A DNA stretch of 64,000 nt. Source: Ampullaceana balthica (lineage: Eukaryota > Mollusca > Gastropoda > Lymnaeidae). Under the pieces are notes generated by a model that did no database searches, had not been told where the DNA came from, and was given only the letters and a program-made list of their open reading frames with translations. The position numbers and the translations under genes are program-made. The stretch lies in assembly GCA_944989445.1 (NCBI GenBank), contig CALYLW010000330.1, positions 370,001-434,000 of the forward strand, in the 5' to 3' direction. Shown here in pieces: positions 45,700 through 56,872 of the stretch; position 1 is the stretch's first letter, and each line of letters opens with the position of its first letter.

Positions 45700-46577
45700 A
45701 AACAATTTCGGAAAAAGACATACCATAAAATTTCAAGCGTCTTGGAAAAATTGACATCTGAAGAAGTAACTATTAAAACGAGATCAGATGCTAGAATTTT
45801 ACTCATCTCAATGCAATCTTTTTCTTTTCTATGTTATCTCAATTTATGGGAACCCGTATTTTTTTAATTAATGCAAACCCATTGCATGGAGCAAAGAGAT
45901 GTGCTAATACAAAACGCTGTTATATCAACCAAGCAATTTGTGAAGAGTTGGAAATATCAACTGAACGCTGAGTTAGAAGGAAAAAAAAATATGAGTGGAG
46001 AAAATTAAGAAGACGTGGTTCTGTCTTTAGAACGAGAAGTATAACGGGAAATATTTTTATCCATGGATGGAATTATATAAGAAAATAAAGGATCGCTTTG
46101 ATGAGTTGCAAGTCCTTGCAAGAAAATATTCGAATATAATACCATGTAACCTACTAAATGAAGCATTTGAAAATCAAATAAATTACTTTATTGACATTGA
46201 TAAAGTACAGTTCAATACTGAAAGAATAAGGATGCAGGTTTTTATGGCTGTACCTACATTACAAGAAGAGGCATTATGTTAGAAAAATTGGGGGAGGGGG
46301 GCCCCTTTGATCTATTAAAATTTATTCAACATTAAGATTGGAAAATTCTGTACCCAACATTGTACTTTTGCTATGATTTTTTTCAACATTTGCTATCAGT
46401 GTCGCTAGTTGTGAAAGGAGCTTCTCCAAAGTGAAGTTGATAAAAATTATCTTCGTTCCACAATGAGCGATTTAAGACAACAAAATCTTGCAACACTGTC
46501 CATAGAACAAGATATTACAAATAATTTAAATTTTGATAGCATAATACACGATTTTTCTATTATGAAATTAGGAAAGT
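45700..46577 (+). pseudogene. Element E hAT transposase (ZMYM1-like), decayed
   Basis: In order on the plus strand: L-E-K-L-T-S-E-E-V, S-F-S-F-L-C-Y-L-N-L-W, C-E-E-L-E-I-S-T-E-R, then a 71-residue open frame (46067-46282) with P-C-N-L-L-N-E-A-F-E-N-Q-I-N-Y-F, then S-V-A-S-C-E-R-S-F-S-K and, one frame over, L-A-T-L-S-I-E-Q-D. This matches the order in hAT transposases related to ZMYM1/TTF-finger proteins, ending with the hATC dimerisation domain. Stops and frameshifts occur throughout. The N-terminal zinc finger is not seen, so this copy could not make active transposase. Confidence 0.8.
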
Positions 46578-46942
46578 AAATGTATAAATATGATTACATA
46601 CTAATGTACACACTTTCTTTATAACAAAAATCATTTATTTATAAATATAAAATAAAAGAATAGTAATTGATAATGTTTTTTTTGTATGTGTAAATTTGGG
46701 ATATGTTTTGCCTGCGACCTCAGTAACTTTATTGTGCCCTTTAAAAAATGTATAGTGTATTTTTATAAATGTGTATTTATAGGTATATCATCTTATGCCA
46801 GTTATGCGGCCTCTTTTATTATTTCTTACATAAATATGGCATGCAATGGTAAACATGTTCCCCACCTTTACTTCGTTTCAATTACAATTATTTATTCATG
46901 TTTATTAATTTATAAAAACCATCATGTAATCGACTAATTTGT

Positions 46943-47130
46943 CGTCCATAAATGACGTCACGCGATTTTGGCTGATCTTGCACCCTCTCCGCCCTCGTCA
47001 CAAAAACTTAGACCCCTTCTTCAATATGACGTGACGTTACATTTCTCAACCACACATCCCCCTCGTCACACATCGTCACAAGTGTATGACTCCCCTACCC
47101 GCTCCAGGTGCGTGACGTCATGTATGGACG
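46943..47130. mobile_element. M2 repeat inside E copy 1, 188 bp
   Basis: CGTCCATAAATGACGTCACG at the left and the reverse complement of CGTCCATACATGACGTCACG at the right match 19 of 20. Each end contains a full TGACGTCA palindrome. The same family begins at 63871 outside E. Confidence 0.75.
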
Positions 47131-47331
47131 TTCCTTAAAAAGGGCGGCACATTGGAGACCGCCCCGGGCGGCAAAAGTTCTAGCTACGCCACTGTGTAGA
47201 ATTATTGTAATATAATATTCTAAAGTTTAATTGCGTTACGAAATGTTTTCAAAACCAACGTTAAGTTTATTTTGCTTTGAATTTTCAAAGTTATTCTTTT
47301 ATCAGCGCATTCCTTCCCTAATGTCTTCTTG

Positions 47332-47506
47332 CAGGGCCGTCTTACGGCATAGGCCCGTTGGGCATTTGCCCGGGGGCCCACGAGCATAGGGTCCCCATGG
47401 AAATATGTTTATATATATTATGTTTATTTATTTTTTATTCCTGCGGGGGAGGGGCCCAACACTATTTCTTTGCCCGGGGGCCCAAAATGGTGTAAAGATG
47501 GCTCTG
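47332..47506 (+). mobile_element. MITE-A copy 3, 175 bp
   Basis: Ends CAGGGCCGTCTTACGGC and GTAAAGATGGCTCTG. Flanks TCTTCTTG (47324-47331) and TCTCATTG (47507-47514) match at 6 of 8, so this insertion is older or mutated. The body is closely similar to copy 2 at 14910. It lies 130 bp right of element E. Confidence 0.88.
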
Positions 47507-47514
47507 TCTCATTG

Positions 47515-48157
47515 CCTATGTTTAGTAACAAGAACTGGGATTATTTTTATTCCCAAAACTATTGCCCACCCCCACCAAAAATTCTCTATTCCCCCCTCCC
47601 GAACTTTTAAAGTGGAATTGCCCGATTCTGACGATCCTTTAAATTCCTTTCCTTGATGGCCATTTTCCTGGGTGTCTATACTTCATCACGGGCAAGTGAC
47701 TTTCAATGGCAGGTTAGCGAGCCAGCACACCTCGTTTAATTTACAGGGGCGCCTCGAGGGACGACGCCTCTGCAGGACAGGTAGGGGCCATTTCTATGCC
47801 ACTGATGCACTGTCCACGCCCCTCACGTGTTGACGTTTTGGCGCCCCCGGGTCAAAGAAAACACAATTTGGTGACGTCAATCTCCTTAACTAAACATCTC
47901 TACCGCGAGGGTGGCGTCATCTATAGCCTCCCCTCACTGAAAGTAGTCGAGGTCAAGGTCACGGCTATACCGGGAGGAAGAACCATCCTCGCAGCGGTGT
48001 CAAGTAGCCCGACATTGGTCATCGTGTCCCCGGGTGGTCCTATTGTATGGTGGGGGAGTTTTATTATCCTTCTATTTGGATGCCAAAGTTTGTTATTTCA
48101 TCAGGGTCAGTGTGTTGTTTTATGTGACACGTCAGCCCCATCAGTGACCGTTAGTGG
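47515..48157. other. Non-coding, nothing firm
   Basis: A 147-residue frame (47796-48239) runs into the following tandem duplication and has no recognisable domain; not called. Confidence 0.45.
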
Positions 48158-48396
48158 GAGTTTAACACGGGAGCCTAACTTGATAGAATGCCATTATATA
48201 AAGATAGATACTGGAATGGTTCAACACTATAGAACATAGGCTATATGTATACTACATGTATACATGGTTAGATTTAACTGGTAGAGTTTAACATGGGAGC
48301 CTAACGTGATAGAATGCCATTATATAAAGATATATACTGGAATGGTTCAACACTATAGAACATAGACTATATGTATACTACATGTATACATCGTTA
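48158..48396. repeat. 126-bp tandem duplication, 2 units
   Basis: GAGTTTAACACGGGAGCCTA at 48158 and GAGTTTAACATGGGAGCCTA at 48284 begin two copies that agree at nearly every base to TACATGTATACAT. Each contains an ATGTATACTACATGTATACAT inverted motif. A young duplication. Confidence 0.93.
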
Positions 48397-49449
48397 AATG
48401 TCTTTATCATAGCTTTAAAAATAACACTGTAATAAGTAAGAGTTGAAATTCAATTCATTAAAGAAAAGACACTTCAATACAAAGAAATATGTGTACAAAA
48501 TTCCAACTTCCTCCAACCATGAATGTTGCTTATAAAACAAATGAATGAATTCATTAACTTTTATGTTTGTGAAGACATCCAGCAAAAGTGCGTGTCGAAT
48601 GTTCCTGCCTTGTCTTCCGGAGTCTTTTTACAGCAGGTTTTTTTTTCATCTTTTACTTATTTATAAAACTCCTAACTAGTCAGCTTGTAGATAATTCAGT
48701 AATTAATACAAGTTTTTACAGTATTTTGAAAAATCGGGTCTTGTCGGGATGTCGGAACAAGAAGGTCAATAACAGTGACAGCCATGTTATATCTGGACTG
48801 GTGGCAACCATATGTACTCCACATTTTCAACTTGCATAATTTTTTTTTAAAGTTCTCATGAGATTATCAAACAAACCCCACACCATACAAAGATAGATGG
48901 CCACACAATGTTTAGCCAGTTAACCACACTCTCCCTCTCTATGATTGGCAATGTTGGTGTGCATAAACCCACTGTTTGTCGTCATTAAAATATTGATGCG
49001 TAAGTCAATACGGATGCAGATAGAAAACAGACAAAATGTACACGGGATTGTGTGTACATGGATAGAAATTAGTACACAGCTTTTCAATTCATGTTTTATC
49101 TACAAGGTTCAATGAATATCAATGTTGTTTCTCATTTCTTATCCCGTGGGACCAAGAAAATAGTTGTTCTCCTCTGAGACCATTCTTTAAACTGTTGAGA
49201 TAAGCTGGTTCACGTATATTTAGTAGTCAGTCTTAAGCCTATCCGGGTAGCGGTTGGTTCTAAACCCTTGATAATAAAACTCTAATACATGTATAAGTGA
49301 CTGTAGGGGAAAAAACACTTTTACTTTATCTATTAATTATAACCAAATCATTTTAGTTTTATTTACATCGTATATTTACAATACTGTAATTCTTAAGCTA
49401 AATAAAGGTTCGTTTCTGGTAGAAAGAAAAAAATATACTTTGAAAATGT
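48397..49449. other. Non-coding, nothing firm
   Basis: AT-rich unique sequence. Short frames only (48588-48839), no domain. Confidence 0.5.
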
Positions 49450-50020
49450 ATTTATATTAGACACACCCCGCGGAGTAGCATACGCCGCAGACTTGCTCAT
49501 GGATAGTGCAAAGAAAGGGGGGGGGAACGAACGGACACAAACTACATCACGAAGAAATCAAAACAACGCGAGAGAACGTCGGTGGCGGACCACCGACGCA
49601 TTGTTGGTCTCGAGACATTAACACTGTGGTTATCTACCTTCCCACCACCCTTCAATAACCTGGCTTGCCAACCATAAACTGTGATTGGCCGACCCTAGCG
49701 AGGGTCAGCCATGTTCGCAAAAAAGGGGGGAAACGAACGGGCACAAGCACACATTTTTAAAAATAAATAATGTTTTCGCTGAGACTTGAACCCAGGACCT
49801 TCCGCGTGTAAGGCAGAAGTGATAACAAATACACTACGAATCACATGTTATTTATTCTGTGAAGGAACAACGCAACTGAACGCAAGAACCATTGTTGGTC
49901 TCGAAACATGCCCCTCTCTCCAGCACCTCCGCTTGCCAACCATAAACTGATTGGTCGACCCCAGCGAGGGTCATTCATCATGCTTTTTTGCACATACTCG
50001 CTTTGGTGAATTATATATAT
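49450..50020 (-). repeat. Duplicated repeat segment carrying a tRNA-like sequence
   Basis: CATTGTTGGTCTCGA occurs at 49600 and 49890, CTTGCCAACCATAAACT at 49664 and 49932, AGCGAGGGTCA at about 49698 and 49963, and GGGGGGAACGAACGG-like at 49519 and 49725. The segment is thus two diverged tandem copies, with the tRNA-like piece between their conserved blocks. No coding. Confidence 0.7.
49771..49842 (-). tRNA. tRNA-Val(TAC)-like pseudogene or SINE head
   Basis: Read on the minus strand: GTAGTGTATTTGTTATCAC (D arm/A box), CTTCTGCCTTACACGCGGAAG (anticodon arm, TAC at 49808-49810), then GGTCCTGGGTTCAAGTCTC (B box/T arm). This matches eukaryotic tRNA-Val in order and spacing. The 5' side does not pair with the 3' acceptor strand and the T stem is imperfect, so I call a pseudogene or a tRNA-derived SINE head, not a working gene. 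Confidence 0.5.
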
Positions 50021-50165
50021 AGATAGATTGATGCAAGTGTATCACCCGTCAAAAATGACGGAAGTTTTCAAAATAAATACACATCAGATTAAAAAATAAC
50101 GTAATACATAACTTTCATTTATTTTATTTATTTTTATTTTATTCATTTATTTCTCTATTGAACAA

Positions 50166-50555
50166 CTAGGTTGTGCTGCGGCGCCGTGGTGCCTGTGGCA
50201 CCCACCTTTTTCAAAAGCCCAAGTAACTTATCCTTGTTTGATAAATACGAAATATTAAAATTCCTGGAATGTACACAAAATATTTTATAATTAACACATT
50301 GTTCCCTTTTCCAAAATTTAAATATGAGCTAAAACAATGACGTCATATAATATTTTTTTACAGCGCATCTTTTATTTATAATCTTTTTGCGCACCGATGC
50401 ACACCTTGAATTTTAAAATATAAGATCAAACAATGACGTCATATAAAAATTTTTACAGTGCTAATCACCACACGATTTTTTAACTGCTATAGACTGTTGT
50501 ACATCGTTCCTCATCGTTCCAAAACAAGTGAGTGAGTGAGTGACTTGGACTATTA
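50166..50555 (+). mobile_element. Short element S copy 1, 390 bp, 14-bp TSD
   Basis: Bounded by TCTCTATTGAACAA at 50152-50165 and 50556-50569. The left end is CTAGGTTGTGCTGCGGCGCC; the right end is GAGTGACTTGGACTATTA. It has no inverted terminal repeats. Contains ACAATGACGTCATATAA twice. The strand given is arbitrary. Confidence 0.85.
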
Positions 50556-50569
50556 TCTCTATTGAACAA

Positions 50570-51039
50570 TTTTATGCGGACGTTCGAAAAGAGATATTTT
50601 TTGTTGCTGTAAATTGGTGCGCTGCTTACTAAAATTAGTAGCGTCTCGGACAGACAGGCGGGATAGACAGACGTGACATACATTGAAAATTATGTATATT
50701 GATGATGATAGATGTAAAAGTAGTATTGTGTTAATGCTTTTAAAAAATTAAAAATAAATATAATGCAATGCATTTTTAAATTAAGATTCATTGATTTCTT
50801 TTAAAATTGTTCACCTTATTTCACAACTACTTTGTTTCTCTATGGAAGTATTCATGGCTAAGTTACGATTTTAGGGCCTAATTAAATAACTAGTTTTCTG
50901 TTGTTAAGTGTCTGACAACAAGCGACAAACTGTCAATCTGATGCTCACTGAAGGTTTAAAAATGTACAGAAAAATGCATTTGCAAATGACGCACCGGTGA
51001 ATAGGAAAACTCACCGAAATTCGGTTATTTACGGAAAAT
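50570..51039. other. Non-coding, nothing firm
   Basis: Unique AT-rich sequence between element S copies. A minus frame at 50480-50683 is not supported. Confidence 0.5.
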
Positions 51040-51160
51040 CGTGCTAAATACAATCAGTGTTAAGTTACAATTCTATTACAATCGGTGTTAATTTACAATT
51101 CTAATACAATCAGTGTTAAGGTACATTACTTATACAATCAGTGTTAAGGTACACTATTAA
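51040..51160. repeat. TACAATCAGTGTTAAG repeat, 4 units
   Basis: Four units of about 30 bp share ATACAATCAGTGTTAAGGTAC with small differences, ending 4 bp before element S copy 2. Confidence 0.85.
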
Positions 51161-51164
51161 AAAA

Positions 51165-51594
51165 CTATGTTGTGCTGCGGCGCCGTGGCGCCTGCGGCGC
51201 CCAATTTTTTTGGGCGCATATGGCGCCCGCCTTTTTCAAAAGCCCAACTAACTTGTCCTTGTTTGATAAATACGAAATATTAAAATTTCCTGGAACGTAC
51301 ACAAAGTATTTTATAATTAACCATCATCAAATCCTCTTTTTACATTGTTCCCTTTTCCAAAATTAAAATATGAGCTAAAACAATGATGCCATATAATATA
51401 TTTTTACAGCGCATCTTTAATTTATAATCATTTTGCGCACCGATGCACACCTTGTATTTTAAAATATAAGCTCAAACAATGACGTCATATAATATTTTTT
51501 TACAGTGCTAATTACCGCACGACTTTTTAACTGCTATAGACTGTTGTACATCGTTCCTCAACGTTCCACAGTGAGTTATTGACTTGGGCTTTTA
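51165..51594 (+). mobile_element. Short element S copy 2, 430 bp
   Basis: CTATGTTGTGCTGCGGCGCC to GACTTGGGCTTTTA; alignable to copy 1 throughout, with an added GC-rich block (GGGCGCATATGGCGCCC) near its left end. No clear TSD remains. It faces copy 3 across 17 bp. Confidence 0.85.
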
Positions 51595-51611
51595 TATTAT
51601 ATACAATAATA

Positions 51612-52034
51612 TAATAGTCCAAGTCACTGGCTGGCTGGATGTGGAACGCTGAGGAACGATGTACAACAGTCTATAGCAGTTTTAAAAAATCGTGTGGTGA
51701 TTAGCACTGTAAAAAAAATATTATATGACGTCATTGTTTGATCTTATATTTAATACAAGGTGTGCATCAAAAAGTGTGCAAATTAATTACAAAGTAAAGA
51801 CGCGCTGTAAAAAAATATTATATGACGTAATTGTTTTAGCTCATATCTTAATTTTGGAAAAAGGGAACGATGTCAAAATAGGATTTGAGGATTTATAATT
51901 ATAAAATGCTTTGTGTACATTTCAGGAAAGTTTTAATATTTCGTATTTATCAAACAAGGATAACTTAGTTGGGCTTTTGACAAAAAGGTTGGGCGCCGTA
52001 GGCGTCCACGGCGCGCCAGGCGCCCACAATCTAG
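51612..52034 (-). mobile_element. Short element S copy 3, 423 bp, 12-bp TSD
   Basis: Reverse orientation: starts TAATAGTCCAAGTCAC, ends CCAGGCGCCCACAATCTAG. Flanked by TATACAATAATA at 51600-51611 and 52035-52046. With copy 2 it forms an inverted repeat of about 870 bp. A GGGCGCC...GGCGCCC hairpin plus CTAG end recalls a Helitron 3' end, but the TSD argues against that class. Confidence 0.85.
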
Positions 52035-52046
52035 TATACAATAATA

Positions 52047-52477
52047 ATTTAAAATATGGGTGAATAAATAACACGATCCCATAAGGAAATAAAATCAATG
52101 TGTGTGTGTGTGTGTGGTGGTGGGGGTGGTGATTGTCTAGTTTATTCCCCATTCTGATATAACATCCCCACCCACCCCCACCCCCACCCCCCGCCGCCAC
52201 ACTTTCCCTCATCGTTTCCCATTTTGTTTAAAGCCGCTTGAGGTACGAACAAATCCCTAATGTTTCTATCTGGTCCGTCTGGATCATCGAGTTACCAGGC
52301 ACTAATGGAAATCATTTTCGTGGCAGACTTTTTTATTGGACGCTATGAGATGATAAAAAGATTTAGCTGCGGTCATCGCTGGTCAGTTATAATGACAGAG
52401 TTAGCGCAAAGTGAAACAGGCATGAAGGATTGACCAATCTTTATACCACTTTAATTGATAGAGTCAAAGAGATAGTA
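52047..52477. other. Non-coding, nothing firm
   Basis: GT-run near 52095 and CCACCCC run near 52170; otherwise unique. Confidence 0.5.
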
Positions 52478-53166
<689 letters not shown>

Positions 53167-53879
53167 GACTTTTTAAAAAAACATAAACACACACAAAAGT
53201 AAGAGAGAATGATTGAAGAAACAAAGAAAAAAAATAATACTTTGGAAGGAAAATGTAAGGCCGGATTACAGCATACATCTTCATTTTAAGCTCGTATGAC
53301 CGCGGCGTAAATTGGCCGTCCAGGACCCAGACAGTCAGGATATAAGTTGGTCGGATGAAGGCTGTTGCCTTGGCCAAGTGGTATTAATGTCACTGGAGAC
53401 TATCGAGATGCCGTCCATTTCACTAGTAGATAGATATGTGGTCAAGGTCCATCTACACCCAGGTTAGTGACTCTACATGTTATGCTGTATGGGAATACTG
53501 ACCGCACATACATATGTGTATTGTTGTGAACTACTGCCCACATAGACAACGATTCACCGCACGGGGCTACTGACCGCACGGATCCTTGTTTACTGACGGG
53601 GCTATCGTCACACGGGTACTTAATTGTAAGATGGTAGTGACCACACATATTTGTTTATGCAATTGTTTTCGACCACACAGATTTGGCGGAGAGTGGACAC
53701 GGCGTTGTTTTACTAACATGACCTCCATATTTAGTCTGGTTCTCCAATAACCACAAACATTACTTACAGCTAAGTGGTCAGGTCAAATGTTTTCATACCA
53801 AAGTAGCAGTGCAACAGTAAGGCCAGCGAGTCAAACATACCATAAATCGATGTACCATGGCTTCAGTCTACCAGTGTAA
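53167..53879. other. Non-coding; weak ACTGACCGCAC motif
   Basis: ACTGACCGCAC recurs near 53498 and 53568, with diverged forms nearby. No coding pattern. Confidence 0.5.
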
Positions 53880-54450
53880 CAATGTACATGTGTATAAATG
53901 TATCAGTGTACAAATTTATCAGTGTACAAATGTACCAATGTACAATTATACTAGTGTACAAATGTACCAGAGTACAAATATATCAGTGTACAAATGTACC
54001 AATGTACAATTATACTAGTGTACAAATGTACCAGAGTACAAATATATCAGTGTACAAATGTACCAGAGTACAAATATATCAGTGTACAAATGTACCAGAG
54101 TACAAATATATCAGTGTACAAATGAACCAGAGTACAAATATATCAGTGTACAAATGTACCATAGTACAAATATATCAGTGTACAAATGTACCAGAGTACA
54201 AATATATCAGAGTACAAATATATCAGAGTACAAATATATCAGAGTACAAATGTACCAGAGTACAAATATATCAGAGTACAAATATATCAGAGTACAAATA
54301 TATCAGTATACAAATATATCAGTATACAAATATATCAGTATACAAATATATCAGTATACAAATGTACCAGAGTACAAATATATCAGTATACAAATGTACC
54401 AGTGAACAAATTTACAAATATAACAGTGTACAAATGTACTAATGAACAAG
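53880..54450. repeat. 15-bp minisatellite, about 38 units
   Basis: Units are CAGTGTACAAATGTAC or CAGAGTACAAATATAT-like; the two types alternate as a 30-bp dimer in the left half, and the CAGTATACAAATATAT type takes over at 54300-54360. The 15-bp period leaves plus frames open (186 residues), repeat translation only. Confidence 0.96.
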
Positions 54451-54554
54451 TGCTCCAGTGCCTAAACAAGTTATTTATTTCATTCAGCCTGCCCCCCCCC
54501 TTTTTTTTACAATAATACCCGACACGCGAGCCGTAGACTGACGCCTCTGGTTAA

Positions 54555-55266
54555 TACTATACATTCTATAATACTATACATTCTATAATACTATACATTC
54601 TATAACACTATACATTCTATAACACTATACATTCTATAATACTATACATTCTATAATACTATACATTCTATAATACCATACATTCTATAATACTATACAT
54701 TCTATAATACTATACATTCTATAATACTATACATTCTATAATACTATACATTCTATAATACTATACATTCTATAATACTATACATTCTATAATACCATAA
54801 ATTCTATAATACCATACATTCTATAATACCATAATTCTATAATACCATACATTCTATAATACCATACATTCTATAATACCATACATTCTATAATACCATA
54901 CATTCTATAATACCATACATTCTATAATACCATACATTCTATAATACCATACATTCTATAATACTATACATTCTATAATACATACATTCTATAATACCAT
55001 ACATTCTATAATACTATACATTCTATAATACCATAACATTCTATAATACCATACATTCTATAATACCATACATTCTATAATACCATACATTCTATAATAC
55101 CATACATTCTATAATACCATACATTCTATAATACCATACATTCTATAATACCATACATTCTATAATACCATACATTCTATAATACCATACATTCTATAAC
55201 ACTATACATTCTATAATACCATACATTCTATAATACCATACATTCTATAATACCATACATTCTATA
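54555..55266. repeat. 17-bp satellite, about 42 units
   Basis: Units are TACTATACATTCTATAA or TACCATACATTCTATAA. The TACTA type fills the left third and the TACCA type the right two thirds, with CACTA variants at 54596-54622 and 55199. Single-base indels near 54785-54835, 54980 and 55033. Confidence 0.97.
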
Positions 55267-56204
55267 TCAGATAGAATCTTGAAATGATTTTATTAAAAGA
55301 CGTAATCAATCTTAACAATCCCCAAATTGCGTCACCAATTTGTTGTAGTATAAAGATGGACATTGTGGGGCGGGGGACCCTTTGCTCAGTGGGGGCCGTG
55401 GGGACCCTCTTGTCTCATTCGTTAATTTAACGCTGAGCAAAATCTTGTACAGCCGTCATGGACGTCAAACCACGTCACACACAAAAACGGATGAAGAAAT
55501 CCACTTGGTGTTCATTAGCCAATGACAGCAACAACAACAACAAGAACTTGCCCCCCCCCCGCGCCATACTCACACACCTCAGGTCCAACCACTTCTCACT
55601 TTGCTAATAAACGACGCCCTTGTGTGATCCTGGAATTGTCTGTGCGTGTGTGTGTGTGGGGGGGGGGAGTAGACTATCCGAGAGAGCCAGGAGGTTTGAA
55701 CAAACGGTCTGACCTGAAATATGATGGAGCGCGCGCGACAAGACAATCGGAAATTTCCAAAGACGGCCTACACCCGAGACGATAACTATAAATAGTGATG
55801 GGGGATAAATATTTATTTTTAAATTCATAAAGCGCGGGGGGGGGGCTGCCAACGCAGACCAATCTCAGCCCACGAGAGACCATTTAGGTTTAAGTCATCT
55901 GACCTATTTCTTGTCCCGAAGCGTGGACCAGGGGGAAAAGAAGGGAAAAACAAATTGAAATAGAAAGCCCGAAGTCGGATTTTTGAAATTTGAGCCAAAT
56001 ATGAACGCGCCGGAGACTCGAGGAATGGTTTTGTTCGGTTCGGTTTTAGTCTGGGTCTTGTTGGCACTGAATCAATGAGTCGTATTTGAACGTCTTGTGT
56101 TCCACCACACCTGTCTCCCGGTAATGTGTCGGTTTTAAGGGTCATCATGTGTGTGAGACAATGACTTACATTCTGAGACGGCCCCGCCCCATCTTAAGGT
56201 TATG
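55267..56204. other. Non-coding, nothing firm
   Basis: C-run near 55550, GT/G-run near 55640-55668 and G-run near 55836. Minus frames at 55604-56148 overlap each other without a domain. Confidence 0.5.
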
Positions 56205-56872
56205 CCCAGTCGTCTCTGTCACTGAGTTAGGTTATGCCCCCATGCATCTCTGTCACTGAGTTAGGTTATGCCCCATGCATCTCTGTCACCGAGTTAGGTT
56301 ATGCCCCATGCATCTCTGTCACCGAGTTAGGTTATGCCCCATGCATCTCTGTCACTGAGTTAGGTTATCCCCCATCTCTGTCACTTAGTTAGAATATGCC
56401 CCATCAGATGGGCCATCTTATCCACTGTGTTAGTTTAAGCCCCATCTCTGTCACTGAATTAGGATATTCCCCATCTCTGTCACTTAGTTAGGTTATTCCC
56501 CATCTCTGTCACTTAGTTTATGCCCCATCTCTGTCACTGAGTTAGGTTATCCCCCATCTCTGTCACTTAGTTAGGTTATTCCCCATCTCTGTCATTTAGT
56601 TAGGTTATTCCCCATCTCTGTCACTTAGTTTATGCCCCATCTCTGTCACTGAGTTAGGTTATCCCCCATCTCTGTCACTGAGTTAGGTTATTCCCCCATC
56701 TCTGTCACTTAGGTTATTCCCCATCTCTGTCACTTAGTTAGGTTATCCCCCATCTCTGTCACTGAGTTAGGTTATTCCCCATCTCTGTCACTTAGGTTAT
56801 TCCCCATCTCTGTCACTTAGTTAGGTTATTCCCCATCTCTGTCACTGAGTTAGGTTATCTCCCATCTCTGTC
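56205..56872. repeat. 29-33 bp minisatellite, about 22 units
   Basis: Units share CATCTCTGTCACTGAGTTAG + GTTATNCCC, with GAG/TAG at the centre. The first units carry an extra ATGC (GCCCCATGCATCTC); later ones lack it or drop the GTTAG segment. Confidence 0.94.

Larger units (their letters stand above)
44959..47194 (+). mobile_element. hAT element E, copy 1, 2236 bp with perfect 8-bp TSD
   Basis: Left end CAGTGGCGTAGCTAGAGG, right end (reverse complement) CAGTGGCGTAGCTAGAAC. TGTAGAAT flanks both sides (44951-44958, 47195-47202). A self-complementary CCGCCCCGGGCGG block lies within 50 bp of each end. Inside is a decayed hAT transposase and the M2 segment. It lacks the R1 and MITE insertions seen in copy 2, so it is the empty-site reference. 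Confidence 0.95.

Noticed and set aside
47796..48239. 147-residue frame as a gene
   Set aside because: No domain; it runs into a tandem duplication.
51612..52034. Helitron call for element S
   Set aside because: CTAG end and hairpin fit, but 12-14 bp TSDs do not, and the 5' end does not begin with TC directly at the TSD.
51165..52034. Single foldback MITE
   Set aside because: Copy 3 has its own 12-bp TSD immediately inside the inverted pair, so it is a separate insertion.
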